Assembly (NCBI RefSeq): GCF_036320965.1
Contig: NC_092225.1
Span: 55,316,515-55,380,514, forward strand
DNA: 64,000 nt
From: Panulirus ornatus
Lineage: Eukaryota > Arthropoda > Malacostraca > Decapoda > Palinuridae
Direction: 5' to 3'
Positions 35,810-47,294 of this stretch are shown piece by piece. How positions within the stretch are numbered: the stretch's first letter is position 1; each line of letters begins with the position of its first letter. The position numbers and the translations under genes are program-made. The notes beneath the pieces were generated by a model. It did no database searches. It was not told the origin of the DNA and saw nothing but the letters and a program-made list of their open reading frames with translations.

Positions 35810-36312
35810 CTCCCTCACCACCACCCACCACCTCCACCACCACCACCACCAGGTCCAGACATCAACATCATGACAGGCTACCACCACCTCCACCACACAC
35901 GCACATCATCACCACCGCACATTGGCTTCATCAGCTCTCTCCAACATCCTCACCAGCTGATGCCCGCCACACCTGCACCCACCGACACCAGCACGCCACC
36001 AACACCTGCACGCCATCGCCAACATCACCAACACTTGCACGCGAGTCACCAACACCTCCACGCCACCAACACCACCTGCACGCCATCACCAACACCAGCA
36101 CGCCGCTACCAACACCTGCACATCAAGGCATCAACACCTGCACAGCAGCCACCAGCTCGTGCAGCCTCCAGCACCTGCACACCAGCCATCAGCACCAACA
36201 CCCACCACACTAGCCAGCCTCCCCAACATCTACCACCACCACCACCCACCACACTAGCCAGCCTCCCCAACATCTACCACCACCACCACCCACCACACTA
36301 GCCAGCCTCCCC
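35810..36312. repeat. CCA-rich repeats, including a 48-bp unit
   Basis: CACCAC trinucleotide stretches, then a CACCAACACCTGCACGCCA-like degenerate repeat (35985-36180), then three copies of about 48 bp with CACACTAGCCAGCCTCCCC (36205-36312). Confidence 0.85.
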
Positions 36313-36520
36313 AACATACCGTCGTGTCCAGTTGTTGTCATCTGGCAACAAATCAGTCTCATGTATCTTTTTCAGAAACTTTCGTCTTCCATTTGAATAT
36401 ATCATAACTTTCGGTTACTCTCCCGTCATGAAGGCATTAAAGTGCGGCGCAACATTTCCCTCGGCTGAACGATTGTTTCGGAGATGAACACTCTGTTGTG
36501 GCGTCGTAAGCGTTGCACTG

Positions 36521-36523
<3 letters not shown>
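36313..36523. other. Short unassigned spacer
   Basis: No feature recognised. Confidence 0.4.

Positions 36524-36589
<66 letters not shown>
36524..36589. repeat. (GA)n microsatellite
   Basis: Uninterrupted GA units. Confidence 0.98.
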
Positions 36590-36592
<3 letters not shown>

Positions 36593-36684
36593 TGGTTCCA
36601 GGCCTCACCTTCCTTGCTGGACTTTCAGCACTCAGGATATACTGTATTGCTCGGCAACCTTCTCCTGTCTTTGTCTTATCTGGA

Positions 36685-37190
36685 AACTGGACACACATGT
36701 TGCCTCTGGAAGGTTGCTGGACACACACATGTTGCCTCTGGAAGGTTGCTGGACACACACGCTACCACTGGAAGGTTGCTGGACACACACGCTACCACTG
36801 GAAGGTTGCTGGACACACACGCTACCACTGGAAGGTTGCTGGACACACACACGCTACCACTGGCAGGTTACTGGACACACACGCTACCACTGGAAGGTTG
36901 CTGGACACTCACGCTACCACTGGAAGGTTGCTGGACACACACGCTACCACTGGAAGGTTGCTGGACACACACGCTACCACTGGAAGGCTGCTGGACACAC
37001 ACGCTACCACTGGAAGGTTACTGGACACACACACGCTACCACTGGAAGGTTACTGGACACACACGCTACCACTGGAAGGTTACTGGACACACACACGCTA
37101 CCACTGGAAGGTTACTGGACACACACACGCTACCACTGGAAGGTTACTGGACACACACACATTACCTCTGGAAGGTTTCCAGACACGTCA
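36685..37190. repeat. 30-32-bp minisatellite (GGAAGGTTGCTGGACACACA core)
   Basis: About 16 copies, core GGAAGGTTGCTGGACACACA then CGCTACCACT. Length varies with the number of CA steps. The first two units are a TGTTGCCTCT subtype and the last an ATTACCTCT subtype, so edge units have diverged from the homogenised centre. Confidence 0.95.
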
Positions 37191-37494
37191 CATCAGAAGA
37201 CAGGCACTCTCTGCCAACCTTGGAACTCCTTACCTCTCGGGACATTGTGGTACTGGTGGTGGTGAGTGGCTGGTGGTGGTGGGTGGTGGTACGTGGGGAA
37301 CATGAGTTCTGCTGGCACCTTTGAAAGTGGCATGGTCCCTTATCACTTGGAACTCACCTTCGGCCTCAACTTTTCCACCGGTACCTTTTGCCAAGTCGGT
37401 CCATGGTACACATTCTGGAACTGAAAGTAGATATTTGGTGCAGCTGGAAACCTGACCACCTCTTGCTTCTTTGCCTACCGTTGGCACATCCGCC
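37191..37494. other. Unassigned sequence
   Basis: Includes a GTGGTGGT-rich stretch at 37250-37295. No gene recognised. Confidence 0.35.
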
Positions 37495-37750
37495 CTCACC
37501 CATCACCACCACCCATCACCACCACCCAACACCACCACCCATCACCACCACCACCCATCACCACCACCCAACACCACCACCCATCACCACCACCCAACAC
37601 CACCACCCATCACCACCACCCATCACCACCACCCATCACCACCACCCATCCCTCCCACTGTCACCACCACTACCACCCTCTCCCTCTCCCCCTCCCCCAA
37701 CTATCACCACCACTATCACCCCCATACCATCACCATCACCACCAACATAG
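37495..37750. repeat. CCATCACCACCAC short-period repeat
   Basis: 12-15 bp units of CATCACCACCACC and CAACACCACCACC, then looser CCACTATCACC repeats. Confidence 0.92.
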
Positions 37751-37766
37751 CCACGTACCTCACAGC

Positions 37767-37770
<4 letters not shown>

Positions 37771-37855
<85 letters not shown>
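37771..37855. repeat. (CT)n microsatellite
   Basis: Uninterrupted CT units, followed by a poly-A run at 37858-37871. Confidence 0.98.
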
Positions 37856-37858
<3 letters not shown>

Positions 37859-38038
37859 AAAAAAAAAAAAACATCACCGGTAGATCAGCTAGCCGAACGT
37901 CACACGTGATGGGAGTGTTCAGGGGGGGGCGGGCGAGAGGTGAGCGATGATGTCGTCAAAGCCAAGTGTGTGGCGCGCATCGCTGACAGCGAATATCATA
38001 GACAAAGGTCATCGCCCGGGATTTGTCCCTGGACAGAG

Positions 38039-38040
<2 letters not shown>

Positions 38041-38110
<70 letters not shown>
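38041..38110. repeat. (CA)n microsatellite
   Basis: Thirty-five uninterrupted CA units. Confidence 0.98.
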
Positions 38111-38113
<3 letters not shown>

Positions 38114-38382
38114 GCAATCATCACCTGGTGGTAGTAGTGCACGCTACAGGGACGCAGAAACAAGAAACTGGATCGTATGTGTGTTTGAAAAAAAAAAAAT
38201 AGAAAGAGGATGAACACCGTTTTTTTTCTTTTTTTTTTTGTCAAATTGGCTGATGCGTGTGATGAAATAAACTATAAAGTTTCATCAGCGAGTATGATAT
38301 TGAAGGCAGATTCGTGGAATTGCATGTCATAGTCTTCGTAAACGGCCTGACTGTTCAGAGTGGTGGCTTATGGGGCGATGCG

Positions 38383-38605
38383 AGGAGGAGGAGGAGGAGG
38401 AGTAGGTAGTGGAGGAGGAGGAGGTGGTGGTAGTGGAGGAGGAGGAGGTGGTGGTAGTGGAGGAGGAGGAGGAGGTAGTGGTGGTGGAGGAGGAGGAGGA
38501 GGTAGTGGTAGTGGAGGAGGAGGAGGAGGTAGTGGAGGAGGAGGAGGTAGTGGTGGTGGAGGAGGAGGAGGAGGAGGTAGTGGTGGTGGTGGAGGAGGAG
38601 GTGAG
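38383..38605. repeat. GGA/GGT trinucleotide array
   Basis: Runs of GGAGGAGGA alternating with GGTAGT and GGTGGTGG. It reads as poly-Gly/Ser, poly-Glu/Val or poly-Pro depending on frame and strand. Abundant GG doublets give two-tetrad G-quadruplex potential. Confidence 0.95.
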
Positions 38606-38719
38606 CTTTGGGTCTGGAGGACCATATAGACGGGGAGCTGAGGGAAAGTGTGTATAGACCAGTTGGTCCGCTGGTGTTACGAGAGTAGGATGACACCGCC
38701 ACACACTGACTGACCACCG

Positions 38720-38772
<53 letters not shown>

Positions 38773-39240
38773 CATAAAACACTCAGAACCACACACCCAT
38801 CCACCACAACACACAACCACATAATCACTCTCATCAGTAGGCGAGGGAAAATAGCGCCCAAGACTTGCGCCTTGATGTTCCTCCTCCTATCACCGACACA
38901 GGGAGTGAGGTAGACTAGTGAGGGACAGGCTGCTGATCAGAAATAAACCCTCGGCGTCTCGACTTGTGTCTCCCTCAGCGGGACATATTCTCCCGAGAAA
39001 GACAAACGAGAGTTAAAATCCTGATTACCAGCTCGTGTCTCATGGCTCCCTCCCTGGCCAGGTGTGTGTGTGTGTGTGTGTGTGTGTAGGGAAGGACGTG
39101 AAAGAGTCTGATGAAGAGAAATGCGAGCAAATTAGCCATGGAACGATTAACGTTACATCGGCATCTCGTTACAAAGGACCAGACGGGGAAGGACGTCAGA
39201 GGAGGGACGGGGGATTGGGGAATGATCCAGGTGATAGTAT

Positions 39241-39243
<3 letters not shown>
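38606..39243. other. Unassigned sequence with CA and TG tracts
   Basis: CA tracts at about 38718-38772 and a TG tract at 39062-39087. Otherwise nothing recognised. Confidence 0.45.

Positions 39244-39322
<79 letters not shown>
39244..39322. repeat. (GA)n microsatellite
   Basis: Uninterrupted GA units. Confidence 0.98.
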
Positions 39323-39323
<1 letters not shown>

Positions 39324-40164
39324 GCGCGGCATTACTTTCGTGGGAGGCGATGGAAAGCGTTAAGAATAATATACACTGTACCCAACGGTGAAGCCATGGT
39401 AGAGCGGACGGTACATTATCAGGTCTGCCGTATGATACACCAGGGGAAATAACGAGAAAAAAAAGGTATCACCAGACAAAGATGTACGCCAGTCCAGTTA
39501 GTACTGATGTATTTATTGTCTCGATATGCGTAGGTAGAGCGTTTCAGTGAGGGGTGTGGGTGAAGGGTGTGCGTAAATCTAGAGGGTAGATGAAGGGGCA
39601 GGTATAGAGCATACGGTAAAATAGCGGCAATTACGAGTGTTTAGACGAACGATAGGACGAATAAGTGACACACATGGAACAAAGACATGGGCAGAATGGA
39701 GAGGGTACAGCATCGCGCTGCCAGTCCACGCTCGAGACGAGAACACAGAATTGTTCTTCAAGCAAGACGTGCGTTAAACGCAACGCGCAAAACCCTGGAC
39801 TAATGACAGTGTCGGGTTTACCGCCACACACTTACACTCCCGCATGCGCCCTCACCGACGCACACTGACCAACACACTCACACACACACACTCAACACCA
39901 CCCGGTTACCACTACACGCTACCACACACTCTCAACACCACATACTACCACACACTCTCAACACCACAGACATATCACCACGCACTTATCACCACACAGT
40001 ACCATACACATTCTCACTGCCACACAAGACCCACCGTGCACTCACGACCACGCACTCTGACACCGTACATTTACAATCACATACTCCCATCGTCATGCAA
40101 TAACGACATCTATAGACTCTCTCACCAAGCGCTCACAACACCACATGTTTGACTCCCCGCCCCT
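39323..40164. other. Unassigned sequence, CA-rich on the right
   Basis: 39323-39840 is unassigned. 39860-40160 is rich in CACACTCTCAACACCACA-like loose repeats. The 60-102 aa frames here have no known motif. Confidence 0.4.

Positions 40165-40222
<58 letters not shown>
40165..40222. repeat. (CA)n microsatellite
   Basis: Uninterrupted CA units. Confidence 0.98.
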
Positions 40223-40225
<3 letters not shown>

Positions 40226-40735
40226 TAAATAGAGCAGATATGAGACGAGTTAAGAAGGAGGTAACAGAAGACGATATTGTCCATGGTCACACAAAGTGAG
40301 AGATGGAGTTCGGTGGTCAGTAACCAGTGGATGGTAGTGGAAAAAAAGGTGCCGTGGTGTGGTATGGAGGCGGGTACCTCCAGCCTGAGGTAGTGAGGGA
40401 AGGTTGAGGGAGAGGGAGGAACGATCCAAAGATGTCGTAAAGCCATACGAACCTCGATCTGTGCCGTCGCGAAGGTGGAGGGAGGTGGTCGACTCAGCCA
40501 GCATTCTGTGAGGTGTGAGGAGAGTGAGCATAGCCAGTTAAAGAAGGAAGGAAGGAAGGTAGGAAGGAAGGAAGGAAGGAAGGAGGAACAAAGACCGGAA
40601 TGCCTATTGTGCACAAGGCAAGGTGAAGATCCTGAGTTTTTTCCCACAGATTGATCAGTGGTGACAGTGATGGTCAGAGAACGTGTCATCATGGTGAGGG
40701 TTCAGGTGGAAGTGTGGTCGAGGAGGATGTCAGCA
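40223..40735. other. Unassigned sequence with a (GGAA)n tract
   Basis: GGAAGGAAGG units at about 40545-40585; otherwise nothing recognised. Confidence 0.4.
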
Positions 40736-41045
40736 TGGAAATGACAAGTTCAAATGTGGGTTTTTTTTCCACAGTGGGAGACAATGACATGTTCAAGTGT
40801 TTTTTTTTTTTTTCATAGTGAGAGACAATGACAAGTTCAAGTGTTTTTTTCACAGTGGGAGACAATGACAAGTTTTTCATAGTGGGAGACAAGTTCAAGC
40901 GTGTTTTTCACAGTGGGAGACAATGACAAGTTCTAAAAAGTGTTCTTTTTTGCCCGTGGAAGACAATGACAAGTTCAAAAGTGTTATGTTTTCACAGTGG
41001 GAGACAACGACAAGTTCAAACGTGTTTTTTCATAGTGGGAGACAC
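40736..41045. repeat. Minisatellite (CACAGTGGGAGACAATGACA core)
   Basis: About eight copies of 31-42 bp, core CACAGTGGGAGACAATGACA then AGTTCAA and a T run of variable length. Poly-T length explains most of the size variation. Confidence 0.9.
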
Positions 41046-41089
41046 TTAGGTCCCAACAGCGGTGACATGGAATGGGAAGGGCGTCTTCA

Positions 41090-41497
41090 AACCCACTGGA
41101 ATATGTATGAAAGACAATACAAAGCATCTTGATCCATACAAGGCTCAATGGCCCTGATGAAGTGTCACCTGAAGATGTCTGCAGATACACACTTGGGGAA
41201 ACCTCTAGAAATGCTGTTGTTCAAGATGCCTCCCTGGAGGAAGGCAAAGTGTCACGCGAAGTGTAGAAGGTCAAACGTTAAACCAGTGAATAAGGAACGT
41301 GACCAGGGGGAAGTCGTGAACTTAACTGTTGGTCTGTCTGACGACCGTGGTCTGGGTGGCTCGGGGGAAAGATATGTTTGTGGAAGGAAATGGGGAAAGA
41401 TGTATATTCAGGAAGGGAATGGGTGATTTCTTGCACAGGTAAGAGACAACGCTGCTTTACCTAGAGAAAATCATGGGCAAGGAATCTCTTCGATGTC

Positions 41498-41539
<42 letters not shown>

Positions 41540-42283
41540 CTTGTAGACGCAGGGAAGGCTGGACTCTGAGGTAGTTTGTATCTGGGCTGCCAGAGAGCAT
41601 TTGGCCGTGTATCTGATGATTAAGAACCTGGAGGACCAGGCAGGAAAGACGAGGAGACTCCTGGAATGGATAGCTTATGTTGTTGGAAGGGAACAAAGGA
41701 CACACGTCGTAGGAGCCTTCTCGAAATGGGTAGCCTCCGGTGGAGTGCCACAGGCTAGAGTGAGGTTGCAGCGTAACGCGAAGGTCGCGAGAGTCGTGGA
41801 AACACGGAGAGGATCGCATCAACTTATAAAGGGGACCTAGACAGACTCCAGAGTTGGTTTGATACGTGGTTGATGAAGAAATGAGGATGGGTTGCAGTGA
41901 AAGAAAAGCCTCGATATTAATATTCCTCAAGCAGGAGATTAGCTGCTGGAACCTTGGTGTAAGAGAGTCTTCACTGCTAACCTGTCGTCCGGTTCCCACC
42001 TTAGAAGATTAGTTAAGGAGATCAGCTGTCTCCGGGAAGGTAGTAGAATTACATTCAAGTTCATGGATAGAGAGAATATACAGCAACCTGTTCACTTTGT
42101 ACATAAGACCAAACCTGAAGTATGTATCTTATGGTCAACACACTGTGGGTGACATGGGAAGGATTACTTACAGTCAACATACTCTGGGTGATATGTTAGA
42201 GATATCTTACAGTCAACACACTCTGGGTGATGTGTTTGGGATATCTTACGGTCAACACGCTCTGGATGACATGGACTGATGAT
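41090..42283 (+). mobile_element. CR1/jockey-like LINE relic (RT, discontinuous)
   Basis: Plus-strand RT blocks occur in order but in different frames. NGPDEVSPEDV (41149-41181) matches the GPDGIxP block. LGKPLEMLL (41193-41220) and a SLEEGKVSRE-like stretch (41232-41262) follow. RRLLEWIAYVVGREQRTHVV then FSKWVASGGVPQA (41658-41754) matches [32 protein letters not shown] (41838-41882) and YIRPNLKYVSYG (42100-42135) match the downstream part. A (GA)n tract at 41501-41537 interrupts it. The catalytic YADD/FADD block is not recognisable. Confidence 0.75.
42128..42283. repeat. 39-bp (13-codon) tandem repeat within the LINE C-terminal coding region
   Basis: Four units start at 42128, 42167, 42206 and 42245, each with TCAACACACTCTGGGTGA or a close variant. 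Translated in the LINE frame they give QHTVGDM, QHTLGDM, QHTLGDV and QHALDDM. The first follows directly on YIRPNLKYVSYG, which is LINE sequence. Confidence 0.9.
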
Positions 42284-42369
42284 TACAGCCGCCATAAGAA
42301 TGATGCACATCTCTGAGGTAGTCCACATTATTATCCCATGCCTCACATCATGACAACATAGTTAAGACT

Positions 42370-43690
42370 ACAGTACGTTTAACCATAGCCAGCTTTGCCC
42401 TCCCACATACTGACCTCTCTTTCCACACAGTGTACAATGTTTCCAGAACCTTCTGCCCCTCAACCTCTTGATTTTATTCACGTTTAGTCTCCACTTCCTT
42501 CTTTCACACGTTCTTCCAAACTCAGTCACCAACTTCGTCGGTTTCTCACTCGAATCCGCCACCAATGCTGTATCATGAGCAAACACCAATTAACTCACTT
42601 TCCAGGCCTCCTCATTCCCTGCAGCCTACATATTCGCCCTTCTCCACAAGACTCGAACTTGCCTCACTCACCACCCGAACCATAAACAGATTAAACCATG
42701 TTGACGTCACACAACCCTGCCCGTAGACCAACTTTCACTCGAAACCATTTACTCTCCTCTCTTCCTACTCGTACACATACCTTACATCCATGATGAAAAC
42801 TTCTCACTGCTTCTAGCAACTTACCTCCCAGTCTATATATTCTTAATACCTTCTACAAGGCATCACTATCAACCTTATCATATGCCATCTCCAGATCTAT
42901 AAATGCCACATACAAATCCATCTGTTTCTCCAAGTATTCCTCACACATTCTTTAAAGCACACATCAGATCCATTCAGCCTCTCCCACTTCTGACACCTCA
43001 CGGTTGTGACCCAGTCTGATGCTCTGTGTGTGTGCCTTCACCCTCTCGATCACTGTTCTCCCACACGGCTAACCCGGCGCACTCAGCTTTATGCTTCTGT
43101 AGTTTGAACACTCACACCTTTATCCCCCTAACCTTAATACAGTGGCACTGCATGTGCATTCCGCCAATCCTCAGGCACCTCACCAAGTTCCCATACATAC
43201 AGTGAAAATCCTAACTAACCAATCAACAATATAGTTACCTCCCTTTCTTCAGAAATTACGATTGACTCTACCTTCCAAAACATCTTTTTCTCCCTGACGG
43301 TAACAGATGCTTGCTCACACCAACTCTCATTTGCTCTCTTATTTAACCCCTTCTCCTTCCTCTTGACCTCCTGCTGCTTTCTCTTATATGCCTCCCAATC
43401 ATTTGCACTCTTACCAGCTGTCCTGCTCAGCACATTTACATCTAAAAGTCTCTCTTTTTGCAAGCCTGTCATTTAGTATGCGGTCCAACACCGCCCGCTG
43501 ACCATCTCTCCTACTCACATACGTATACGTGTGAGTGTCACTGATTTTAAACCAAATGTTCCCAATCACTTGTCCTTTCTCAGCAAACAACCCCTCAAGC
43601 TGTTCACCATTTCCATTCACGACACTGAATGCCCCATCCTACCCCCCACATTACTCACCTTCGCATTTGAATTACCCATTTAAATTACCT
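42370..43690 (-). mobile_element. Non-LTR retrotransposon type A relic: endonuclease end plus RT palm
   Basis: On the minus strand the 5' part (43690 down to 43411) reads NGNGEQLEGLFAEKGQVIGN then a TWF-like block, resembling the C-terminal part of an APE-type endonuclease. 43472-43215 gives LLDVNVLSRTAGKSANDWEA. The RT palm includes AFIDLEMAYDKVDSDAL (about 42906-42856) and FAHDTALVADS (42583-42551), where the expected FADD has one Asp changed to His (GAT to CAT). Then LVTEFGRTCERRKWRLNVNK. Several stops, frameshifts and an apparent deletion between endonuclease and palm. It is the best preserved type A copy here and is inactive. Confidence 0.88.
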
Positions 43691-44089
43691 GGTCTCTTGC
43701 ATGAACATAGCTGGCTCAGTTGCTCCCAAAACATCTGTATCATGTGACCAAATAAACGATAACAGAATAATGATATCATGCGACCCTGTATCATGTGACG
43801 AATGAATGATAACATGAGTCTCATGTTATCAGTAACTGTTAACCTGACAGTCACCAGGTACCATGTGACCACCAGCAGTTGTTAACATGACATCAATATG
43901 TTAATAACACGACCTCATCACCAGCTCCCTTCGCTGCTCAACATCTGAATCCCAATTAATATTGCATCACTCTGTAATGAACTCGATGCCGTCGTACAGA
44001 ACTCCCCGCGACTCATTAATTAAACTGTCTGAATAGCTTTTTAATAGAGGATTAGGTAAATAATAATGGAGATCTTTTTTTATTTATCG

Positions 44090-44090
<1 letters not shown>
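43691..44090. other. Unassigned sequence with CATGTGACC repeats and a dyad
   Basis: Loose repeats of TATCATGTGACC and GATAACATGA at 43735-43900. A perfect dyad GATAACATGAG-T-CTCATGTTATC lies at 43808-43830. No gene recognised. Confidence 0.5.
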
Positions 44091-44148
<58 letters not shown>

Positions 44149-44151
44149 TGT
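44091..44151. repeat. (TG)n microsatellite
   Basis: TG units with one TATG interruption near the right end. Confidence 0.97.
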
Positions 44152-44344
44152 CCCACCCGTTGAAGAGGTCATTAACAATATGATGATAGTAATGATAATG
44201 ATATGAATCTCTGGAACATTAAGTGGTCTTATAGGATGTGACTTTTCTTGGTACGACATGGGAATATTGGGGACCGAGTTCTCTCGTAGAGCAGAGGTGA
44301 GATGAAAGCGGGTTTGTTACATAGAGCTTCGTGTAAAGTGCATA

Positions 44345-45536
44345 GGAAAGGGTTTGGGAGTTTTGTGCAGAGTAAAGAAAATGGTTTGGACGTTTCGTGT
44401 AGAGCAAAGAAAATGGTTTGGACGTTTCGTGTAGAGCAAAGAAATTGGTTTGGACGTTTCCTGTAGAGCAAAGGAAATGTTTGGACGTTTCATGTAGAGC
44501 AAAGAAATTGGTTTGGACGTTTCGTGTAGAGCAAAGAAAATGGTTTAGACGTTTCGTGTAGAGCAAAGAAAATGGTTTTGACGTTTCGTGTAGAGCAAAG
44601 AAAATGGTTTGGACGTTTTGTGTAGAGCAGAGAAATTGGTTTGGACGTTTCGTGTAGAGCAAAGAAAATGGTTTGGACGTTTCGTGTAGAGCAAAGAAAT
44701 TGGTTTAGACGTGTCGTGTAGAGCAAAGAAATTGGTTTGGACGTTTCGTGTAAAGAAAATGGTTATTGAGTTTCATGTAGAGCAAAGAAAATGTTTGAAC
44801 GTTTCATGTAGAGCAAAGAAAATTATATGAATCTCTCGCCTAAAGAAGAGAAAATGGTATGAATTTTTTCACATAGAGCAAAGAAAACGTGCGAATTTCT
44901 CACGTAAAGAAAATGGCATGAAGTTCTCACATAGAGCAAAGAAAACTGGATTGGCATTTCATGCAGAACATAGCAAAATGGCATGGAGTTACCATGCGGG
45001 GCAAAGAGAATGGGAGAGACTTTTCATGCAGAACAAAGAAAACAGTGTAACGATCTCACATAGAACGAAGAAAATGTTAAGTTGTATTTCAGAACAAAGA
45101 AAGTGGGAGAGAGTTTTCATGTAGAACAAAGAAAATGGGAGAGACTTTTCATGTAGAACAAAGAAAACAGTGTAGCTTCCTGACGGAGAGTAAAGAAAAT
45201 GGTGTGGAGTTCTCCCGTAGCGCAAAGAAAATGGTGTGGAGTTCTCCCTTAACGCAAAGAAGATGGCATATGATTCTGAAGCACAGCATAGAAAATAGTG
45301 TGGAGTTCTAACGTAGAGAGAAGAAAATGGATGGAAGTTCTCCAGTAGATGAAAGAAAATGGAACGGAGTTTTCACTTAATCAAAGAAAACGGTATGGAC
45401 TCGTGCATCGCAGCTTTCACGTGGAACAAAACAGAATACTGTGAAATTCTCACGTCCAGCAAAGAAAATGGATTGGAGTTCTCAACGCCGAGGAAAGAAA
45501 ATGGTACGGATTTCTTACGCAGAACAAACGGCATGA

Positions 45537-45585
<49 letters not shown>

Positions 45586-45610
45586 CAGAGAAAATGGGAT
45601 GGGCTTTTTT
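44345..45610. repeat. 32-bp minisatellite (AGCAAAGAAAATGGTTTGGA core) decaying rightwards
   Basis: 44345-44760 holds about 13 clean 32-bp copies, core AGCAAAGAAAATGGTTTGGA then CGTTTCGTGTAG. From 44760 to 45610 the same AGAACAAAGAAAATGG motif recurs at looser spacing with diverged linkers. A (CA)n tract is inserted at 45537-45582. The gradient from homogeneous to degenerate is clear. The 147-aa minus frame is repeat-derived. Confidence 0.93.
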
Positions 45611-46424
45611 TTTTACGTAGAACAAAGCAAGTGGCGCACCGAGGTCTGACGTCACGCAAGGGAAAAAGGCGTGTGGGAATCATGATTTGAACAGTGGGCC
45701 ATTACGTCGAACTTTCCCCTTGGACATGTATATATATATATCCCTGACGGAGACTGACCCTAGCGGCTTACTAAGACCCTGCGATCCCTGACGTTGAAAT
45801 AGAAAATAGAACATTTATCAGAAAATGACGTACGATTAAAGTAACCTCATAAGTGTAAAGTGAAACTTAAGAGTTGTTTATACACTTTAAGAGGACAATA
45901 CTTAGGTCGGAGTGCACTCTAGTTAATGATTATTTAAATCCATTCTTTTGAACATGAAAGGATAATGCTTAAAAGATGAAAGAAAAATAGTAAGAAATCG
46001 TATGATTACAAAGATTTTTTTCCCTCCATGAGAGACGAGCTTAAAGGAACGATGTAGCGTCACTGTCACCTGATAATAATGGGTTCGAATTCTTTAGACT
46101 TGACAGCGCCACCGGGCGACGCGTTGGAAAGCTATCCAACACCTTCCCCCGCGGAGGAGGGGCCTCCTGTTGTGATGCTCCCTTATTCCTCTTTGTTCTT
46201 CTTCTTTACTGGACATAGTTCGTACCTCTATACCCTGGGGATGGTTATGATGAAGGCGGACGAAGCGAAGCGAGTTCTAATAAGAGACAGCTGAAGGATC
46301 ATTTCTCCCTGACACTTGAACGCAAATGGGGAAAAAATACATACGAATTCATTTAATTAGTAAAGTTGGTTTGATTGATACTGCCGTTCCCGCCAAACAT
46401 GGAAACAGTGCCTCATCTGGAGTG
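45611..46424. other. Unassigned AT-leaning sequence
   Basis: GGGTTCGAATTC at 46082-46093 is B-box-like but has no tRNA context. The plus frame 46079-46294 (71 aa) shows no known motif. Confidence 0.3.
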
Positions 46425-46600
46425 TTTGAGGCGAGCCGGTGTTAAACCATGGAAAGGTCTGTGGGGGCCTGGTTGTAGATAAGGGAGCTGTGGTTTCGGT
46501 GCATTACACATGGCTGCTAAAGTAGAGATGTGAGCAGATGTGGCCTTTTTTCCGTCTGTTTCTGGCGCTGCCTCGCTAAAGCAGCAAACGGCAAATTATG
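46425..46600 (+). mobile_element. Non-LTR retrotransposon type A, 3' end
   Basis: TTAAACCATGGAAAGG, GTGGTTTCGGTGCATTACAC and CCGTCTGTTTCTGGCGCTGC align in order with the plus-strand copy at 58836-58960. This is the end of the RT frame plus 3' UTR only. The inverted counterpart (AGGTAGCGCCAAGAAGAGAT at 46676-46695) follows about 100 bp downstream, as if a second element end were fused tail to tail. Confidence 0.75.
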
Positions 46601-46777
46601 GGGGGAAAAAGTATATAGATAGAGAGAAATAGATGTTCTTTTGCCATACCTATTCGCCGTACCCCGATTTGGAAAGGTAGCGCCAAGAAGAGATGAAGGA
46701 GGGCTGCATGTCACACGATATGATTTGGAGACTGAACTCAAAGAGTCAAAGGTGCTGAAACTAAAATGCATGGACCC
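46601..46777. other. Spacer with an inverted element-end motif
   Basis: AGGTAGCGCCAAGAAG at 46676-46691 is the type A 3' UTR motif in the opposite sense; the rest is unassigned. Confidence 0.5.
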
Positions 46778-47045
46778 CGGCAGTCGTGCATCTCAACACC
46801 ACAGGGGCCATGCATCCCCCGTGTGAACACGGAGGGAGTGACGCTTGGTGGCCGTGTGGTCAGGATGCATGCCCCCCCGTGTGAACACGGAGGGAGTGAC
46901 ACGTCGTGGTGGCCGTGTGTGGTCAGGATACATCATCCCCCGTGTGAACACGGAGGGAGTGACACGTCGTGCTGGCCGTGTGTGGTCAGGATACATCATC
47001 CCCCGTGTGAACACGGAGGGAGTGACACGTCGTGGTGGGGCCGTG
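46778..47045. repeat. 58-63-bp minisatellite with a CCGTGTGAACACGG dyad per unit
   Basis: Four units, with the dyad at 46819, 46877, 46940 and 47003, each followed by AGGGAGTGACACGTCGTGG or similar and by GGTCAGGATACATCATCC. Confidence 0.92.
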
Positions 47046-47294
47046 TGGTCATCAGGAGTGGAGGTGGCCACCGTGTATGGCCAGGTCGTAAAGATAAGGC
47101 CATCACTCCGCCTGAGATTTTACGAGGCAGGCGAGTGCCACTTGGACGCACCGGGAGCGGTACTCCATTATGAAAAAAATCGGCGCCGGGAGTGTCCTTG
47201 CCCGGGGGGGGGTTACGGCCGCCGCTACACGGCGGACACAGCGCCGCCCAGATCGCTATCAGCAGCCAACACCTTAACTATCATGTTCCTCGGC
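47046..47294. other. Unassigned GC-rich sequence
   Basis: Holds a G run at 47202-47211. No gene supported. The long plus frame 46845-47702 is a chain of repeat translations. Confidence 0.35.

Noticed and set aside
38383..38605. Poly-glycine/serine or poly-proline protein
   Set aside because: A trinucleotide repeat gives homopolymer peptides in every frame and strand; no flanking coding sequence.
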